Assembly (NCBI RefSeq): GCF_018449655.1 | Contig: NZ_JAAVUX010000006.1 | Span: 1 to 64,000 of the forward strand | Length of the DNA stretch: 64,000 bases | Origin: Pseudomonas sp. dw_358 | GTDB lineage: Bacteria > Pseudomonadota > Gammaproteobacteria > Pseudomonadales > Pseudomonadaceae | Direction: 5' to 3' | Part shown: piece after piece, positions 44,559 to 54,376 of the stretch | Numbering within the stretch: the first letter of the stretch is position 1 | How the letters are laid out: every line of letters begins with the position of its first letter | The notes under the pieces: model-generated | The model's database searches: none | The model's input: the letters and a program-made list of their open reading frames with translations, nothing else | What the model was told of the DNA's origin: nothing | Translations under genes and position numbers: made by a program

Positions 44559-45644
44559 ATGGCTGCAAGGCACTGGTTTGCCACGGTATTACTGGCTCTA
44601 CTGGCCGGTTGCGACAAGCCTGCGCCGTCGTCGCCCGAGCGGCCACGTGTACAGGTCCAGCAGGTGCAGGCCAGCCCCTTTGCGGCCACGGTCGACCTCA
44701 CCGGTGACATCCAGGCCCGCGTGCAGACCCAACTTTCCTTCCGTGTCGGCGGCAAGATCATCGAGCGCAAGGTCGATGTGGGTGATCGCATTTCAGCCCG
44801 GCAAATACTCGCCCGGCTCGACCCCAAGGACCTGCAGACCAGCCTCGACTCGGCCAAGGCTGCCGTGGTTGCCGAACAGGCTCGCGTGGCCCAGAGCAGC
44901 GCGGCCTTTGTGCGCCAGGAAAAGTTATTGCCCCAGGGCTATACCAGCCGCAGCGAGTACGACTCGGCCCAAGCCGCGTTGCGCGGTGCGCAAAGTTCGC
45001 TGGCCGCGGCACAGGCGCAGCTGGCCAATGCCCGCGACCAGTTGAGCTACACCGCGCTGGTAGCCGATGCGCCTGGCGTAATTACCGCACGCCAGGCCGA
45101 GGTGGGCCAAGTGGTGCAGGCCACTATGCCCGTGTTCAGCCTGGCCCGTGACGGCGATCGCGATGCGGTGTTCAACGTCTACGAGTCGCTGTTCGTCAAG
45201 CCGGCGGACGATCAGCCGGTGACCATCAGCCTGGTGGACAACCCGGCGATCAAAGTGGTGGGCAAGGTCCGTGAAGTGACCCCGGCGGTGTCGGCCCAGA
45301 CTGGCACCTTGCAGGTCAAGGTGACCGTACACTCGCTGCCGCCAGGCATGCAGTTGGGCTCGGTGGTCAGCGCCTCACTGGATGCCCCGGCGGCCAGCAG
45401 TGTCGAGCTGCCCTGGTCGGCCTTGACCAAGGACCTGACCAAGACCGGTGCCCCGGCCGACAGCGCGGTCTGGGTGCTGCAAGGCGACCGTGCGCAGCTG
45501 CGCAAGGTCAAGGTGCTGCGTTACCTCACCGGCAAGGTGATCATCGGCGAAGGCCTGGTCAGCGGTGATCAGGTGGTGGTGGCCGGGGGGCAATTGCTGC
45601 ACCCGGACATGCAAGTGGAAGTGGCGAGGGAGAGCGGGCTATGA
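44559..45644 (+). CDS. RND efflux periplasmic adaptor, lipoprotein (first, TriA-like)
   Basis: A 361-residue membrane fusion protein of an RND multidrug pump. The signal ends LLALLAGC, a lipobox, so it should be anchored to the inner membrane by a lipid. It contains the lipoyl-domain segment QLSFRVGGKIIERKVDVGD and a coiled-coil hairpin (about 95-165). I chose the ATG at 44559 with AAGGGAG upstream; an in-frame ATG at 44538 has no site. It overlaps the second adaptor gene by 4 bp. Two adaptors followed by one pump is the TriABC arrangement. Confidence 0.85.
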   Translation: MAARHWFATVLLALLAGCDKPAPSSPERPRVQVQQVQASPFAATVDLTGDIQARVQTQLSFRVGGKIIERKVDVGDRISARQILARLDPKDLQTSLDSAKAAVVAEQARVAQSSAAFVRQEKLLPQGYTSRSEYDSAQAALRGAQSSLAAAQAQLANARDQLSYTALVADAPGVITARQAEVGQVVQATMPVFSLARDGDRDAVFNVYESLFVKPADDQPVTISLVDNPAIKVVGKVREVTPAVSAQTGTLQVKVTVHSLPPGMQLGSVVSASLDAPAASSVELPWSALTKDLTKTGAPADSAVWVLQGDRAQLRKVKVLRYLTGKVIIGEGLVSGDQVVVAGGQLLHPDMQVEVARESGL

Positions 45645-46705
45645 AGCACTGGATGCTGGTCGGCCTGGCATTGCTGAGCGCCTGCTCGAAGCAGGAACCG
45701 CCCCCCGAGCCCATTCGCCCGGTGCTGTTCGTCACGGTCAAGGCCGAGCAGGTACAACAACTGGGGCGTTACGCCGGCAATATCGAAGCTCGCTATGAAA
45801 GCACGTTGGGTTTTCGCGTTGGCGGACGCATCGCCCGACGCTTGCTGGACGTGGGTGACGAAGTGCAGAAAGATCAGTTGCTGGCGGTCCTCGACCCTAC
45901 CGATCAACAAAACCAGTTGCGCTCCCGTCAGGGCGACCTGGCGCGTGTCCAGGCGCAATGGCTCAATGCCCAGGCCAATGCCCGGCGCCAGCAAGAGCTG
46001 TTTGATCGCGGCGTGGGCGCCCAGGCGGCGCTGGATATGGCCGTGACCAACCTCAAGACTGCCCAGGCTTCCCGCGATCAAGCCCAGGCCGCCGTGGACC
46101 AGGCTCGCGATCAGCTCAACTACAGCGAACTGCGCGCCGATCACGCCGCAGTCATCACCCGCTGGCAAGTGGAAGCAGGGCAGGTGGTCACGGTGGGTCA
46201 ACAAGTGGTCACCCTTGCACGCCCAGACATCAAAGAGGCGGTCATCGACTTGCCCTCCGAGCTGGCCGAACGACTGACCTCCGGCATCCAGTTTGCCGTG
46301 GCTGGGCAATTGGACCCCAGCGTCAAGACCATCGCGACCCTGCGCGAACTGGAGCCGCAGGCCGACAGCGCCACCCGCACGCGGCGCGCCCGACTGACCT
46401 TGGCCGAGACGCCGGCGCCCTTTCGCCTGGGTACCGCCATCAGCGTAACCCTGACCTCGGCCATCGAGCCGCGCATCACGCTGCCGGCTACGGTGCTACA
46501 GAATGTGGATGGCCAGTTGCAGATCTGGATCGTCGACCCGCAAAGCCACACGGTTTCGCCCCGACGCGTCAGCCTGCTCAGCCGCGACCGCGGCAGCGTG
46601 GTGCTGACGGCCGGTGTGGCGGTGGGCGAGCGGGTGGTCAGCGCGGGAGTGAACAGCCTCAAGCCGGGGCAACAGGTGAAAGTCGACGAGGAAAGCGCGC
46701 AATGA
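45641..46705 (+). CDS. RND efflux periplasmic adaptor, lipoprotein (second, TriB-like)
   Basis: A 354-residue adaptor, paralogous to the previous one. The lipobox is LLSAC (Cys near 16). Shared features are STLGFRVGGRIARRLLDVGD and the hairpin around QAQWLNAQANARRQQELFDRG. In P. aeruginosa TriAB both adaptors are needed together. It overlaps the pump gene by 4 bp. No outer-membrane channel gene follows, so a shared TolC/OpmH-like channel is expected. Confidence 0.85.
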   Translation: MKHWMLVGLALLSACSKQEPPPEPIRPVLFVTVKAEQVQQLGRYAGNIEARYESTLGFRVGGRIARRLLDVGDEVQKDQLLAVLDPTDQQNQLRSRQGDLARVQAQWLNAQANARRQQELFDRGVGAQAALDMAVTNLKTAQASRDQAQAAVDQARDQLNYSELRADHAAVITRWQVEAGQVVTVGQQVVTLARPDIKEAVIDLPSELAERLTSGIQFAVAGQLDPSVKTIATLRELEPQADSATRTRRARLTLAETPAPFRLGTAISVTLTSAIEPRITLPATVLQNVDGQLQIWIVDPQSHTVSPRRVSLLSRDRGSVVLTAGVAVGERVVSAGVNSLKPGQQVKVDEESAQ

Positions 46706-49700
46706 AAGGGAGTTTCAACCTGTCCGATTGGGCCCTTAAGCACCAGTCCTTCGTCTGGTACCTGATGTTCGTGGCGCTGCTGATGGGGGTGTTTTCCTAC
46801 CTCAACCTGGGGCGTGAGGAAGACCCGGCGTTCACCATCAAGACCATGGTGATCCAGACCCGCTGGCCGGGTGCGACCCAAGAGGAAACCCTCAAGCAGG
46901 TAACCGACCGGATCGAGAAAAAGCTCGAAGAGCTCGACTCCCTCGACTATGTGAAGAGCTACACCCGCCCCGGCGAATCCACGGTGCTCGTGTACCTGCG
47001 CGACACCACCAGCGCCAAGGCCATTCCACAGATCTGGTACCAGGTGCGCAAGAAGATCGGCGACATTCGCGGGCAGTTTCCCCAGGGTTTGCAAGGCCCG
47101 TCATTCAACGACGAGTTCGGTGATGTGTTCGGCTCCATCTATGCCTTCACCGGTGATGGCTTGAGCCAGCGCCAGCTGCGCGATTACGTCGAACAGGTGC
47201 GCCTGCAGATCCGCTCGGTACCGGGCCTGGGCAAGGTGCAACTGATCGGCCAGCAGGACGAAGTCATCTACCTGAATTTCTCCACCCGCAAGCTGGCGGC
47301 GCTGGGGCTGGATCAGCAGCAGGTGGTCGCCAGCCTGCAAGCACAGAATGCGGTCACACCAGCCGGTGTCATCGAGGCCGGCCCCGAGCGGATTTCGGTA
47401 CGTACCAGTGGGCAGTTCGCCTCGGAAGACGACCTGCGCAACGTCAACCTGCGGCTCAATGACCGCTTTTACCGCTTGGCCGATATCGCCGAGATCAGTC
47501 GCGGCTACACCGACCCACCCGCGCCTATCTTCCGCTTCAACGGCCAGGATGCCATTGGCCTGGCCATCGCCATGAAAGACGGCGGTAACATCCAGGTATT
47601 CGGCAAGGCGCTGCATCAACGCATGACCGAGCTGACCGCCAATCTGCCCGTGGGCGTCGGCGTGCACAGCGTGTCGGACCAGGCCCAAGTGGTCGAAAAA
47701 GCCGTGGGCGGCTTCACCAGCGCGCTGTTCGAGGCGGTGGTGATCGTGCTCATCGTCAGCTTCATCAGCCTGGGCATTCGCGCCGGCCTGGTGGTGGCCT
47801 GTTCGATCCCGCTGGTGCTGGCCATGGTCTTCGTGTTCATGGAATACAGCGGCATCACCATGCAGCGGGTCTCGCTGGGGGCGCTGATCATCGCCCTGGG
47901 GTTGCTGGTGGACGATGCGATGATCACCGTGGAGATGATGATCACCCGTCTGGAGTTGGGCGACACCCGCGAACAAGCGGCAACCTTTGCCTATCACTCG
48001 ACGGCGTTTCCCATGCTCACCGGGACGCTGGTAACAGTGGCCGGTTTCACACCCATAGGCCTGAACGCCAGCTCGGCCGGCGAATACACCTTTACGCTGT
48101 TCGCCGTGATCGCGGTCGCCATGCTGGTGTCCTGGGTGGTGGCGGTGTTGTTCGCGCCGGTGCTGGGCGTGCACATCCTCAGCGACAAAGTGAAGAAAAA
48201 AGCCGAACAGCCGCCTGGCCGCATGGCACGCCTGGCCAATGGCGGCATGCTGTTCGCCATGCGCCATCGCTGGCTGACCATCGGCGTGACAGTGCTGCTG
48301 TTTGCGCTGTCGGTGTTCTGCATGCGCTTTGTGCAGAACCAGTTCTTCCCGTCGTCCGACCGCCCGGAAATCCTGGTGGACCTCAACCTGCCGCAGAACG
48401 CCTCGATCTACGAAACCCGCCGGGCTGTGGATCGGCTGGAAGCCACTCTCAAGGATGATCCGGATATTGAGCGCTGGAGCACCTACATCGGCCAGGGAGC
48501 GATCCGTTTTTACCTGCCGCTCGATCAACAATTGGACAACCCGTTCTATGCCCAGTTGGTGATCGTCAGCAAGAGCCTGGAGCAGCGCGCGGCCTTGACC
48601 GAGCGGTTGCGCAAACGCCTGCGCGAGGACTTCGTCGGCCTGGGCACCTATGTTCAGCCGCTGGAAATGGGCCCTCCGGTCGGGCGGCCGATCCAGTATC
48701 GGGTCAGCGGCAAAGACATCGATCAGGTGCGCAAACACGCCGTCGAGCTGGCCACGCTGCTGGACAGCAACCCGCACATCGGCGACATGATCTACGACTG
48801 GAACGAGCCGGGCAAAGTGCTGCGCATCGACATCGCCCAGGACAAGGCGCGACAGCTGGGGCTGTCCTCCGAAGACGTGGCCAAACTGATGAACAGCATT
48901 GTCAGCGGGGCGGCCGTCACCCAGGTCAACGACGACATCTATCTGGTCAACGTGGTCGGCCGGGCCGAGGATCTGGAGCGCAACTCGCCGGACACCTTGC
49001 AGAACCTGCAGATCGTCAATTCAAGCGGGACCTCGATTCCGCTGCTGGCCTTCGCCACGGTACGCTACGAGCTGGAGCAGCCGTTGGTGTGGCGCCGTGA
49101 CCGCCTGCCGACCATCACCTTGAAGGCCGCAGTGCGCGACCAGATGCAACCCACCGACCTGGTCTCGGAGCTCAAGCCGCAAATCGACACGTTCGCCGCC
49201 GGCTTGCCGTTCGGCTACAAGGTCGCCACGGGCGGCACGGTGGAAGAAAGCGGCAAGGCCCAAGGGCCGATCGCCAAGGTGGTGCCGTTGATGCTGTTCT
49301 TGATGGCCACCTTTTTGATGATCCAGCTGCACAGCGTGCAGAAGATGTTTCTGGTAGCCAGCGTGGCGCCCCTGGGGCTGATCGGCGTAGTGCTGGCGCT
49401 GGTGCCGACAGGCACGCCCATGGGCTTTGTGGCGATCCTTGGCATTCTGGCGCTGATTGGCATCATCATCCGCAACTCGGTGATTCTGGTGACGCAGATC
49501 GATCTGTTCGAGCGCGAGGGTTATCGGCCATGGGACGCGGTGGTGGAAGCGGCCCAGCACCGGCGTCGGCCGATCCTGTTGACGGCGGCGGCGGCTAGCC
49601 TGGGCATGATCCCCATCGCCCGAGAAGTGTTCTGGGGACCGATGGCTTACGCGATGATTGGCGGGATCGTCATCGCGACGCTGCTGACTTTACTGTTCCT

Positions 49701-49773
49701 GCCGGCTCTGTATGTAGCGTGGTATCGGATCAAGGAGCCCAGCCAAAGCCCGGGCGAACGAACCCCGCGATAG
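46702..49773 (+). CDS. RND-family efflux pump, TriC-like
   Basis: A 1023-residue inner-membrane proton/drug antiporter with the 12-helix RND layout and two large periplasmic loops. The fourth-helix proton relay appears as LLVDDAMITVEM (paired Asp), and the C-terminal helices include LGILALIGIIIRNSVILVTQ. It is cotranslated with two adaptors, like P. aeruginosa TriC (triclosan efflux). The substrate range here cannot be read from sequence. It ends 3 bp from the convergent methyltransferase gene. Confidence 0.88.
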   Translation: MKGSFNLSDWALKHQSFVWYLMFVALLMGVFSYLNLGREEDPAFTIKTMVIQTRWPGATQEETLKQVTDRIEKKLEELDSLDYVKSYTRPGESTVLVYLRDTTSAKAIPQIWYQVRKKIGDIRGQFPQGLQGPSFNDEFGDVFGSIYAFTGDGLSQRQLRDYVEQVRLQIRSVPGLGKVQLIGQQDEVIYLNFSTRKLAALGLDQQQVVASLQAQNAVTPAGVIEAGPERISVRTSGQFASEDDLRNVNLRLNDRFYRLADIAEISRGYTDPPAPIFRFNGQDAIGLAIAMKDGGNIQVFGKALHQRMTELTANLPVGVGVHSVSDQAQVVEKAVGGFTSALFEAVVIVLIVSFISLGIRAGLVVACSIPLVLAMVFVFMEYSGITMQRVSLGALIIALGLLVDDAMITVEMMITRLELGDTREQAATFAYHSTAFPMLTGTLVTVAGFTPIGLNASSAGEYTFTLFAVIAVAMLVSWVVAVLFAPVLGVHILSDKVKKKAEQPPGRMARLANGGMLFAMRHRWLTIGVTVLLFALSVFCMRFVQNQFFPSSDRPEILVDLNLPQNASIYETRRAVDRLEATLKDDPDIERWSTYIGQGAIRFYLPLDQQLDNPFYAQLVIVSKSLEQRAALTERLRKRLREDFVGLGTYVQPLEMGPPVGRPIQYRVSGKDIDQVRKHAVELATLLDSNPHIGDMIYDWNEPGKVLRIDIAQDKARQLGLSSEDVAKLMNSIVSGAAVTQVNDDIYLVNVVGRAEDLERNSPDTLQNLQIVNSSGTSIPLLAFATVRYELEQPLVWRRDRLPTITLKAAVRDQMQPTDLVSELKPQIDTFAAGLPFGYKVATGGTVEESGKAQGPIAKVVPLMLFLMATFLMIQLHSVQKMFLVASVAPLGLIGVVLALVPTGTPMGFVAILGILALIGIIIRNSVILVTQIDLFEREGYRPWDAVVEAAQHRRRPILLTAAAASLGMIPIAREVFWGPMAYAMIGGIVIATLLTLLFLPALYVAWYRIKEPSQSPGERTPR

Positions 49774-49776
49774 CCA

Positions 49777-50406
49777 TCACGCCATTTTGCGCCAGACACT
49801 CGCCAGCCAAGGCTGCTGCTCGATGGGCAGCCCGGCTGGCCGGTAATAGTGCTCCAGCTCGGTAAAACCCGCCGCCGCAAGAAGCCCCCGCCAATTCTCG
49901 AGATCATGCCAGGCGCCGTACCGCGCGCCTTTCCAGCCTTCGCGATTGTCGCCGCGAGGATTGGAACTGAAGAGCACGCCACCCGGCTTGAGGGTCGCGT
50001 GCAGTTGGCCGAGGATCCGCGGCAGCTCCTGGCGGGGGATGTGGAACAACACGGCATTGGCGAACACGCCATCAAAGCGCTCGGCCGGCAGGTCCAGTTC
50101 CAGAAAATTCTGATGCCAGATTTCGCAGCCGGTCTCTGCGCGGGCCATTTCAATGAATTGCTCGGCGCCATCCAGCCCCACTGCCCTGTGCCCCAAGCGA
50201 GTGAAGGTCTTCAGGTCACGGCCAGGACCACAGCCAAAATCGAGAATGTCGAAGGGCGCCGCGCCTTGGACATTGCGCAGCAGGGCGTCGATATTCTGGC
50301 TGACGTCATGATCGCGCGTGCCCTCGCGAAAGCGCTCGGCGGTTTCGTTGTAGTCGGCAAGGGTAGTGGCGCTGATCTTTTGCAGGTCTTCAGGTTTGAG
50401 TGACAT
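49777..50406 (-). CDS. Class I SAM-dependent methyltransferase
   Basis: A 209-residue methyltransferase with motif I ILDFGCGPGRDLKTF (about 53-67) and the following acidic residue in AVGLDGAE (about 74-81). Further motifs FDGVFANAVLFHIPR and LKPGGVLFSSNPRGDNREGW fit the Methyltransf_11 fold. The substrate is unknown. It lies downstream of the MetQNI/SfnB operon on the same strand, separated by 42 bp, so it may be cotranscribed with it. Confidence 0.82.
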   Translation of the reverse strand: MSLKPEDLQKISATTLADYNETAERFREGTRDHDVSQNIDALLRNVQGAAPFDILDFGCGPGRDLKTFTRLGHRAVGLDGAEQFIEMARAETGCEIWHQNFLELDLPAERFDGVFANAVLFHIPRQELPRILGQLHATLKPGGVLFSSNPRGDNREGWKGARYGAWHDLENWRGLLAAAGFTELEHYYRPAGLPIEQQPWLASVWRKMA

Positions 50407-50448
50407 GTCCGGTTACCTGGTGGAAACCGGCACAGCATAACCCGATCC

Positions 50449-51093
50449 CTAACGATGATTGAGCAGTTTGGCCATCCGATCGCCTGCGAACTGGATGGCC
50501 GCCACCAGGATCACCAGCAAGACGATGACCGTCAGCATCACCTGGCTGTCAAAACGCTGGTAGCCGTAGCGATACGCCAGGTCACCCAGGCCGCCGGCGC
50601 CTATCGCGCCGGCCATCGCAGACGAATTGATCGTGGCCACCAGGGTGATGGTGAAGCCGCCGACGATGCCGGGCCGGGCCTCTGGCAGCAAGACATGCCA
50701 GATGATGTGCCAGCGCCGGCAACCCATCGCTTGGGCCGCCTCGATCAAGCCGTGGTCGACCTCCCGCAGGCTGACCTCGGCAATACGGGCGAAAAACGGC
50801 GTCGCCGCGAGGGTCAACGGCACCACCGCTGCCCAGACGCCGTAGGTGGTGCCGACGATCAGCCGGGTGAACGGGATCAGCGCCACCATCAAGATCAGAA
50901 AGGGCACCGAGCGGAACAGATTGACGAACGCGCCCAGGGCCTTGTTCAGCAGTGGCGCCTGGTAGATCCCGCCTTGGCCGCTGGTGACCAGAATGACCGC
51001 CAGCGGGATGCCCACCAGCAGCGCAATTAACGACGACACCCCGACCATGAGAAAAGTGTCCAGCGTGCCCTGCCACAAACGTTCAAGCCACAT
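50449..51093 (-). CDS. metI: MetI-like ABC permease
   Basis: A 214-residue inner-membrane permease of the methionine importer family, with five predicted helices. The EAA loop is [20 protein letters not shown] (about 118-137). Its start overlaps the 3' end of metN by 11 bp. It is the last transporter gene of an operon that begins with two sfnB genes, so it probably imports an organosulfur compound, not necessarily methionine itself. Confidence 0.88.
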   Translation of the reverse strand: MWLERLWQGTLDTFLMVGVSSLIALLVGIPLAVILVTSGQGGIYQAPLLNKALGAFVNLFRSVPFLILMVALIPFTRLIVGTTYGVWAAVVPLTLAATPFFARIAEVSLREVDHGLIEAAQAMGCRRWHIIWHVLLPEARPGIVGGFTITLVATINSSAMAGAIGAGGLGDLAYRYGYQRFDSQVMLTVIVLLVILVAAIQFAGDRMAKLLNHR

Positions 51094-52216
51094 AGCCGAA
51101 TTCCTCTACCTGCTGGGCCCATTGGCCGGCGCGTTCGAGCAGTTGCTCATGGGGGTGGGGCGAGTGGCGCACGGCTACGACCAACTGCCCCAAGGGGTGG
51201 TCCTGAATGCGTTCGATACCACCGTGCAGCAGGGTGACGCGCCCGCCCAGCAGGTTGAACAATGACGAGAGATCCGGCTCTTGCGCGTCACTGCCGGTGA
51301 CCCGCAGGCCCAGCACCAGTGCTGCATCGGGCGTGGGTGGAGCCACCTGCAGGCGCGCTTGCAGCTCGGCTGGAAGACTGCGTTGCAAGGGCGCGAGGAG
51401 CGTGCGGCTGATCTCGTGTTGCGGGTGGCCGAACACTTTCCAGACCGGGCCTTGCTCGACGATCTGACCGCCTTCAAGCACCACGACCCGGTCGCAGATA
51501 TCGCGGATTACGGCCATTTCGTGGGTGATCAAAATCACCGTCAGGCCCAGGCGTCGATTGATATCGCGCAGCAGTTCGAGGATGGCGCCGGTGGTTTCCG
51601 GGTCGAGCGCCGAAGTCGCTTCGTCACAGAGCAGGATCCGTGGGTCGTGGACCAGTGCCCGAGCGATGCCGACGCGCTGTTTCTGGCCGCCGGACAACTG
51701 CGCCGGGTAGGCATCGCGCTTGTCCGCCAGGCCGACCAGCGCCAGCAGTTCGGTCACTTTGCGCCAACGCTCGGCCTGGCCGACGCCGGCCACCTTGAGG
51801 GGCAGTTCGACGTTCTGCCACACGGTCTTGGCCGACATCAGGTTGAAGTGTTGAAAGATCATGCCGATGCTGCGGCGCAGTTCCACCAGTTGGTCTTCAT
51901 TGAACGTGCCAATGTCCACCTGATCGATCAGCACCCGGCCGGTGGTCGGATCTTCAAGGCGGTTGAGGGTGCGAATCAACGATGATTTGCCGGCACCGCT
52001 GCGGCCGATGATGCCGAAAATCTCGCCCCGCTGGATGGTCAGGTCGATGTTCTGCAAGGCCTGGACGAGACCCTGCTGCCCCGGGTAAGTCTTGCCCACG
52101 CCGAGCAGCCGCACATGGGCCTCGGCCAGGTCGGGGCGCAGCTGCAAGCGATCCGCTTCGCGTGGACGCGTCTGGGGGGGAGCATCGAGGTGGCGCTGCG
52201 GGTTGGACAGGCTCAT
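51083..52216 (-). CDS. metN: MetN-like ABC ATP-binding protein with NIL domain
   Basis: The ATPase of the importer; 377 residues. It carries Walker [10 protein letters not shown], signature LSGGQKQR and Walker [13 protein letters not shown]. The C-terminal part (about 295-370) is the NIL-type regulatory domain that senses substrate in MetN. I use the ATG at 52216 with GGAG upstream; the longer frame to 52276 is not family-like and would overlap metQ. It lies 4 bp after the metQ stop. Confidence 0.88.
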   Translation of the reverse strand: MSLSNPQRHLDAPPQTRPREADRLQLRPDLAEAHVRLLGVGKTYPGQQGLVQALQNIDLTIQRGEIFGIIGRSGAGKSSLIRTLNRLEDPTTGRVLIDQVDIGTFNEDQLVELRRSIGMIFQHFNLMSAKTVWQNVELPLKVAGVGQAERWRKVTELLALVGLADKRDAYPAQLSGGQKQRVGIARALVHDPRILLCDEATSALDPETTGAILELLRDINRRLGLTVILITHEMAVIRDICDRVVVLEGGQIVEQGPVWKVFGHPQHEISRTLLAPLQRSLPAELQARLQVAPPTPDAALVLGLRVTGSDAQEPDLSSLFNLLGGRVTLLHGGIERIQDHPLGQLVVAVRHSPHPHEQLLERAGQWAQQVEEFGYVA

Positions 52217-52220
52217 GGTT

Positions 52221-53015
52221 TCACTCCTTCCAGCCGACCTGATAGAGCTTGCCGTTGACCTTGTCCAGCGACGCACGCACCACAGGCGAATGCTGGTAAA
52301 TGTCGATGAATTTGGCCAGGCGCGGGTCGTTCTTGTTCGCGGGCTGGATCACGAACTGAATCACGTATTCCGGGTGATCGAGACCGTCGAAAAGAAGCGC
52401 CGAATTGGCATCGAAGGTATTGGCCAGGCGGATGTAGGCGGGATAGCCCTGGACCAGGTCGGCGTCGTCGTAGGCCCGTACCAGTTGCACCGCCTCCACC
52501 TGCAGGATTTTCAGCCGCCGTGGGTTGGCGGTGATGTCGTCCTCGGTGGCCTTGTAGCCCACGCCGGGCTTGAGGGTGATCAGACCGGCCTTGGCCAGCA
52601 GTTGCAGGCCGCGACCACTGTTGATCGGGTCATTGGCAATGGCGACGGTGGCACCTTGGGGCAGTTGGTCGAAGCTTTTGTATTTCTTCGAGTACAGGCC
52701 GACGTTGTTGATAATGCCCGGTGCATAGGGCATCAGGTCGAAACCGGCGGCCGCCTTGGCGTTCTCCAGGAACGGGATGTGCTGGAAGTAATTCACGTCG
52801 ATGTCGCCCGCCGCGAGGCTGACGTTGGGGGCGATCCAGTCAGTGAACTCGATCAGCTGGACTTTCAGACCTTGCTTGTCGGCTTCGGCCACGGCGGCCT
52901 CCAGGGGTATGGCGAATGCAGCCGTGGTGCCTACTTTGAGTGGCGCATCGGCGGCGTGGGCGCCGCCCACTAAACCGAGGCCGAGCAGGGCGGCGAGGAC
53001 ATAATGTTTGCTCAT
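52221..53015 (-). CDS. metQ: MetQ-like periplasmic binding protein of the sfnB operon
   Basis: A 264-residue binding protein of the NlpA/MetQ family with a Sec signal ending GGAHAAD. Family stretches are [20 protein letters not shown] and [20 protein letters not shown]. The mature protein has one methionine and no cysteine. It overlaps the FMN monooxygenase gene by 4 bp and is followed by metN and metI. Its sequence differs clearly from the other MetQ (43488-44270), so the two may bind different organosulfur ligands. Confidence 0.87.
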   Translation of the reverse strand: MSKHYVLAALLGLGLVGGAHAADAPLKVGTTAAFAIPLEAAVAEADKQGLKVQLIEFTDWIAPNVSLAAGDIDVNYFQHIPFLENAKAAAGFDLMPYAPGIINNVGLYSKKYKSFDQLPQGATVAIANDPINSGRGLQLLAKAGLITLKPGVGYKATEDDITANPRRLKILQVEAVQLVRAYDDADLVQGYPAYIRLANTFDANSALLFDGLDHPEYVIQFVIQPANKNDPRLAKFIDIYQHSPVVRASLDKVNGKLYQVGWKE

Positions 53016-54376
53016 GAGGCGAATCCTTGGCGGTAATGGGCACCCGTGTGCTCGGCAGGTAATCGGGGGCCGCGCTCGAAGAGTTTGTCGCGCAGGGTGC
53101 CGGGGGCGTAGGCGGTCTTGTAGGCGCCACGGGCTTGCAGCACCGGAATCACCAGGTCAATGAAGTCGGCGTAGCTCTCCGGCGTCACCGTGCGCGCCAG
53201 GTTGAAGCCGTCGAGGCCGGTTTCGGCGATCCAGCTTTGCAGTTCGTCGGCGACCTGCTCGGGGTTACCGACCAGGGTGATGTAGCGTCCGCCCAAGGCG
53301 TGTTGATTGAGCAGCTTGCGGCGCGTGAAATCGTTGTTTTGCAGGACCTTGGTCGCCGATTCGATGGCGTTGCTCTTGACGTGCTGGATCGGCTCGTCGA
53401 GGCCGTAGCGAGAAAAGTCGATGGCAGTGGAGGCCGAGTAGTGCGCTACACCGGCCTCGGCGCTGGCGTATTGCAGGTATTCAGCGTGCTTGGCGCGGGC
53501 CGCCTGTTCCGTGTCGGCGACGACCACGGCCAGGCCCATGAATACTTTGACCGCGGCCGGGTCACGGCCCGCGGCCGACGCGCTGGCGCGAACCTTGTCC
53601 ACCTGGAGGCGGGTAGCCGCCTTGTCCTGGCCGCTGATGAACACGCATTCGGCGTGATTGCCGGCAAATTGCAGTCCCCGGGGTGAACTGCCGGCCTGGA
53701 ACAACACCGGGGTGCGCTGGGGCGATGGCTCGCAGAGATGGTAACCCTCGACCTGGTAGAACTCGCCCTGATGCCGAACCTTGTGCACCTTGCTCGGCTG
53801 GGCGTAGATGCGGGCGGCCTTGTCGTTCAGTACCGCGTCGTCTTCCCAGCTGCCTTCCCAAAGCTTGTACAGCACTTGCAGGTACTCGTCGGCCTGATCG
53901 TAACGACGGTCGTGCTCGACCTGTTCGGTCAACCCCATGGCGCGGGCAGCGCTGTCGAGGTAGCCGGTGACGATGTTCCAGCCCACCCGGCCACGGCTCA
54001 GGTGATCCAGCGTGGACATGCGCCGGGCGAACAGATAGGGCGTTTCATAAGTCAGGTTGGCGGTCAAGCCGAAGCCGAGGTGGCAGGTGCTGGCGGCCAT
54101 GGCCGAGACCAGCAGCAAGGGATCATTGACCGGCAACTGGATTGACTCGCGCAAGGTGATATCGACGTTGCCTTCGTAGACGTCGTAAACGCCGACGATG
54201 TCGGCAATGAACAAGCCGTCGAACAGCCCGCGCTCCAGCAATTTGGCCAGGTCGGTCCAGTATTCCAGGGTCTTGTACTGGCTGGACGTGTCGCGCGGGT
54301 GGGTCCACAAGCCATGGTTGATATGACCGACGCAGTTCATGTTGAACGCGTTGAGGAGGATCTGCTTCTGGCGCAT
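53012..54376 (-). CDS. LLM-class FMN-dependent monooxygenase, organosulfur-linked
   Basis: A 454-residue FMNH2-dependent monooxygenase of the NtaA/SnaA/DszA family. Family stretches are GLFIADIVGVYDVY (about 53-66), LDHLSRGRVGWNIVTGY (about 122-138) and PVLFQAGSSPRGLQFAGNHAE (near 222-242). In the operon order sfnB-sfnB-monooxygenase-metQNI it probably cleaves C-S bonds of the imported compound, with reduced flavin from a separate reductase. It shares the one-base TGATG junction with the upstream sfnB. It is not notably poor in sulfur residues (six Met, four Cys). Confidence 0.85.
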   Translation of the reverse strand: MRQKQILLNAFNMNCVGHINHGLWTHPRDTSSQYKTLEYWTDLAKLLERGLFDGLFIADIVGVYDVYEGNVDITLRESIQLPVNDPLLLVSAMAASTCHLGFGLTANLTYETPYLFARRMSTLDHLSRGRVGWNIVTGYLDSAARAMGLTEQVEHDRRYDQADEYLQVLYKLWEGSWEDDAVLNDKAARIYAQPSKVHKVRHQGEFYQVEGYHLCEPSPQRTPVLFQAGSSPRGLQFAGNHAECVFISGQDKAATRLQVDKVRASASAAGRDPAAVKVFMGLAVVVADTEQAARAKHAEYLQYASAEAGVAHYSASTAIDFSRYGLDEPIQHVKSNAIESATKVLQNNDFTRRKLLNQHALGGRYITLVGNPEQVADELQSWIAETGLDGFNLARTVTPESYADFIDLVIPVLQARGAYKTAYAPGTLRDKLFERGPRLPAEHTGAHYRQGFAS

